DNA of 6,249 bases from assembly GCA_016874895.1 (NCBI GenBank), contig VGSX01000218.1:1-6249 (forward strand). The letters are read 5' to 3'. Shown here in pieces: positions 5,842 to 6,249 of the stretch. Origin of the DNA: Deltaproteobacteria bacterium. Its GTDB lineage: Bacteria > Desulfobacterota > Desulfobaccia > Desulfobaccales > Desulfobaccaceae. Under the pieces are notes generated by a model. That model had not been told where the DNA came from, did no database searches, and saw only the letters and a program-made list of their open reading frames with translations. Position numbers and translations under genes: made by a program. The first letter of the stretch is position 1; every line of letters starts with the position of its first letter.

Positions 5842-6207
5842 CTACCAGGGCCGCCAGACAAGGTGCTGGCCTCTTTTCTCCGCTCGAACCTTTTCCATGT
5901 GCCGCAAGGCCGCGAATTCCCGTTCCAACTGCTCCGGGGTCACCTCGCCGCCAAGTTGTGCCAGTAACAGCGGCGGAGCCATACCGCCGGTTTTCTTTAA
6001 GATGCTGAGGATGTTAGCTTGAATCGGCGTTAGCGTCCCCGGACCGCCTGAATGTTTTTCAAAGGACTTGGCGCTGTAAACCGCCCAGGGATCGCAGGTG
6101 CGCACTGGCGACAGGACCTTCATATAACAGTCTTCACAGACCAACCGCCCTAAATGCTCCCTTTCTTCTCCAGGTCCGATGGTGGAACCGCAGCCATGAC
6201 ACTTCAT
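5842..6207 (-). CDS. Zinc-ribbon protein with C-terminal winged-helix-like domain
   Basis: This small cytoplasmic protein has 121 residues. The N-terminus has two Cys pairs, CHGC at residues 3-6 and CEDC at 24-27, with GRLVCEDCYMKV between strands, the layout of a LIM- or rubredoxin-like zinc knuckle. A linker rich in Gly and Pro follows. Residues about 58-119 (LTPIQANILSILKKTGGMAPPLLLAQL...LEREFAALRHMEKVRAEKRG) look like a winged helix: three helices, then a basic wing ending HLVWRPW. It could bind DNA or act as a metal-dependent adaptor; neither is proven. The start is secure: AAGGAGGAG is five bases before ATG 6207. It is the first gene of the cluster in this window, with the DUF3786-like gene 10 bases downstream. 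A palindrome lies in its leader. Confidence 0.75.
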   Translation of the reverse strand: MKCHGCGSTIGPGEEREHLGRLVCEDCYMKVLSPVRTCDPWAVYSAKSFEKHSGGPGTLTPIQANILSILKKTGGMAPPLLLAQLGGEVTPEQLEREFAALRHMEKVRAEKRGQHLVWRPW

Positions 6208-6221
6208 AAAATCTCCTCCTT

Positions 6222-6239
6222 GGGTTCAGGAACCCTGAA
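6222..6239 (-). promoter_or_regulatory. Palindrome in the leader of the zinc-ribbon gene
   Basis: The sequence TTCAGG AAC CCTGAA (6225-6239) is a perfect 6-bp inverted repeat with a 3-base centre. An overlapping alternative, GGGTT CAGG AACCC (6222-6235), also pairs. It lies immediately 5' of the AAGGAGGAG ribosome binding site, so it could be an operator or an RNA hairpin near the translation start. There is no U-tract, so it is not a terminator on the minus strand. Function unknown. Confidence 0.35.
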
Positions 6240-6249
6240 TCTTCCCCTT

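Noticed and set aside
1..6249. CRISPR arrays, tRNA or rRNA genes, insertion sequences
   Set aside because: No regularly spaced repeats, cloverleaf, rRNA-like segment, transposase gene or terminal inverted repeats were seen.

Overview
All recognisable genes in this window lie on the minus strand, so transcription runs from high to low coordinates. The content suggests a diderm, strictly anaerobic bacterium, most likely Desulfobacterota (sulfate-reducing or syntrophic type). Evidence is a TonB-dependent outer-membrane receptor, a CooC-type nickel ATPase for carbon monoxide dehydrogenase, a DUF3786-like protein, and a LuxR-type regulator carrying a Cys-rich Fe-S domain. The taxonomic placement is inference from gene content; no marker gene is present.

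Layout in transcription order. Positions 6207-4697 hold a compact cluster of three genes: a small zinc-ribbon/winged-helix-like protein, a short DUF3786-like protein and a stand-alone flavodoxin. The first two are 10 bases apart, and all three have strong Shine-Dalgarno sequences. About 290 bases follow with only a weak ORF, ending in an extended -10 promoter. From it a class I SAM-dependent methyltransferase (4406-3537) overlaps a regulator (3577-2720) that joins an N-terminal domain, a four-cysteine Fe-S motif and a LuxR helix-turn-helix. A clear intrinsic terminator (2679-2655) closes this pair.

About 380 bases without a convincing gene come next. They end in an 11-bp perfect hairpin with a U-tract just before cooC (2271-1471), which could be a terminator of a leader or small RNA. 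Between cooC and the TonB-dependent receptor (1280-108) is a leader of about 190 bases with long perfect inverted repeats and a possible alternative fold, a candidate cis-regulatory RNA. The receptor stops after the plug and the first part of the barrel; the remaining bases to the window edge look like a decayed continuation in another frame.

Functionally, the window reads as accessory genes of anaerobic redox and C1 metabolism: a nickel-insertion ATPase next to an outer-membrane transporter, a candidate Fe-S-sensing regulator coupled to a methyltransferase, and a flavodoxin electron carrier. No CODH/ACS, nickel transporter or TonB/ExbBD gene is inside the window. The strongest candidates for something little described are the Fe-S/LuxR regulator with its coupled methyltransferase, and the two structured RNA regions flanking cooC.
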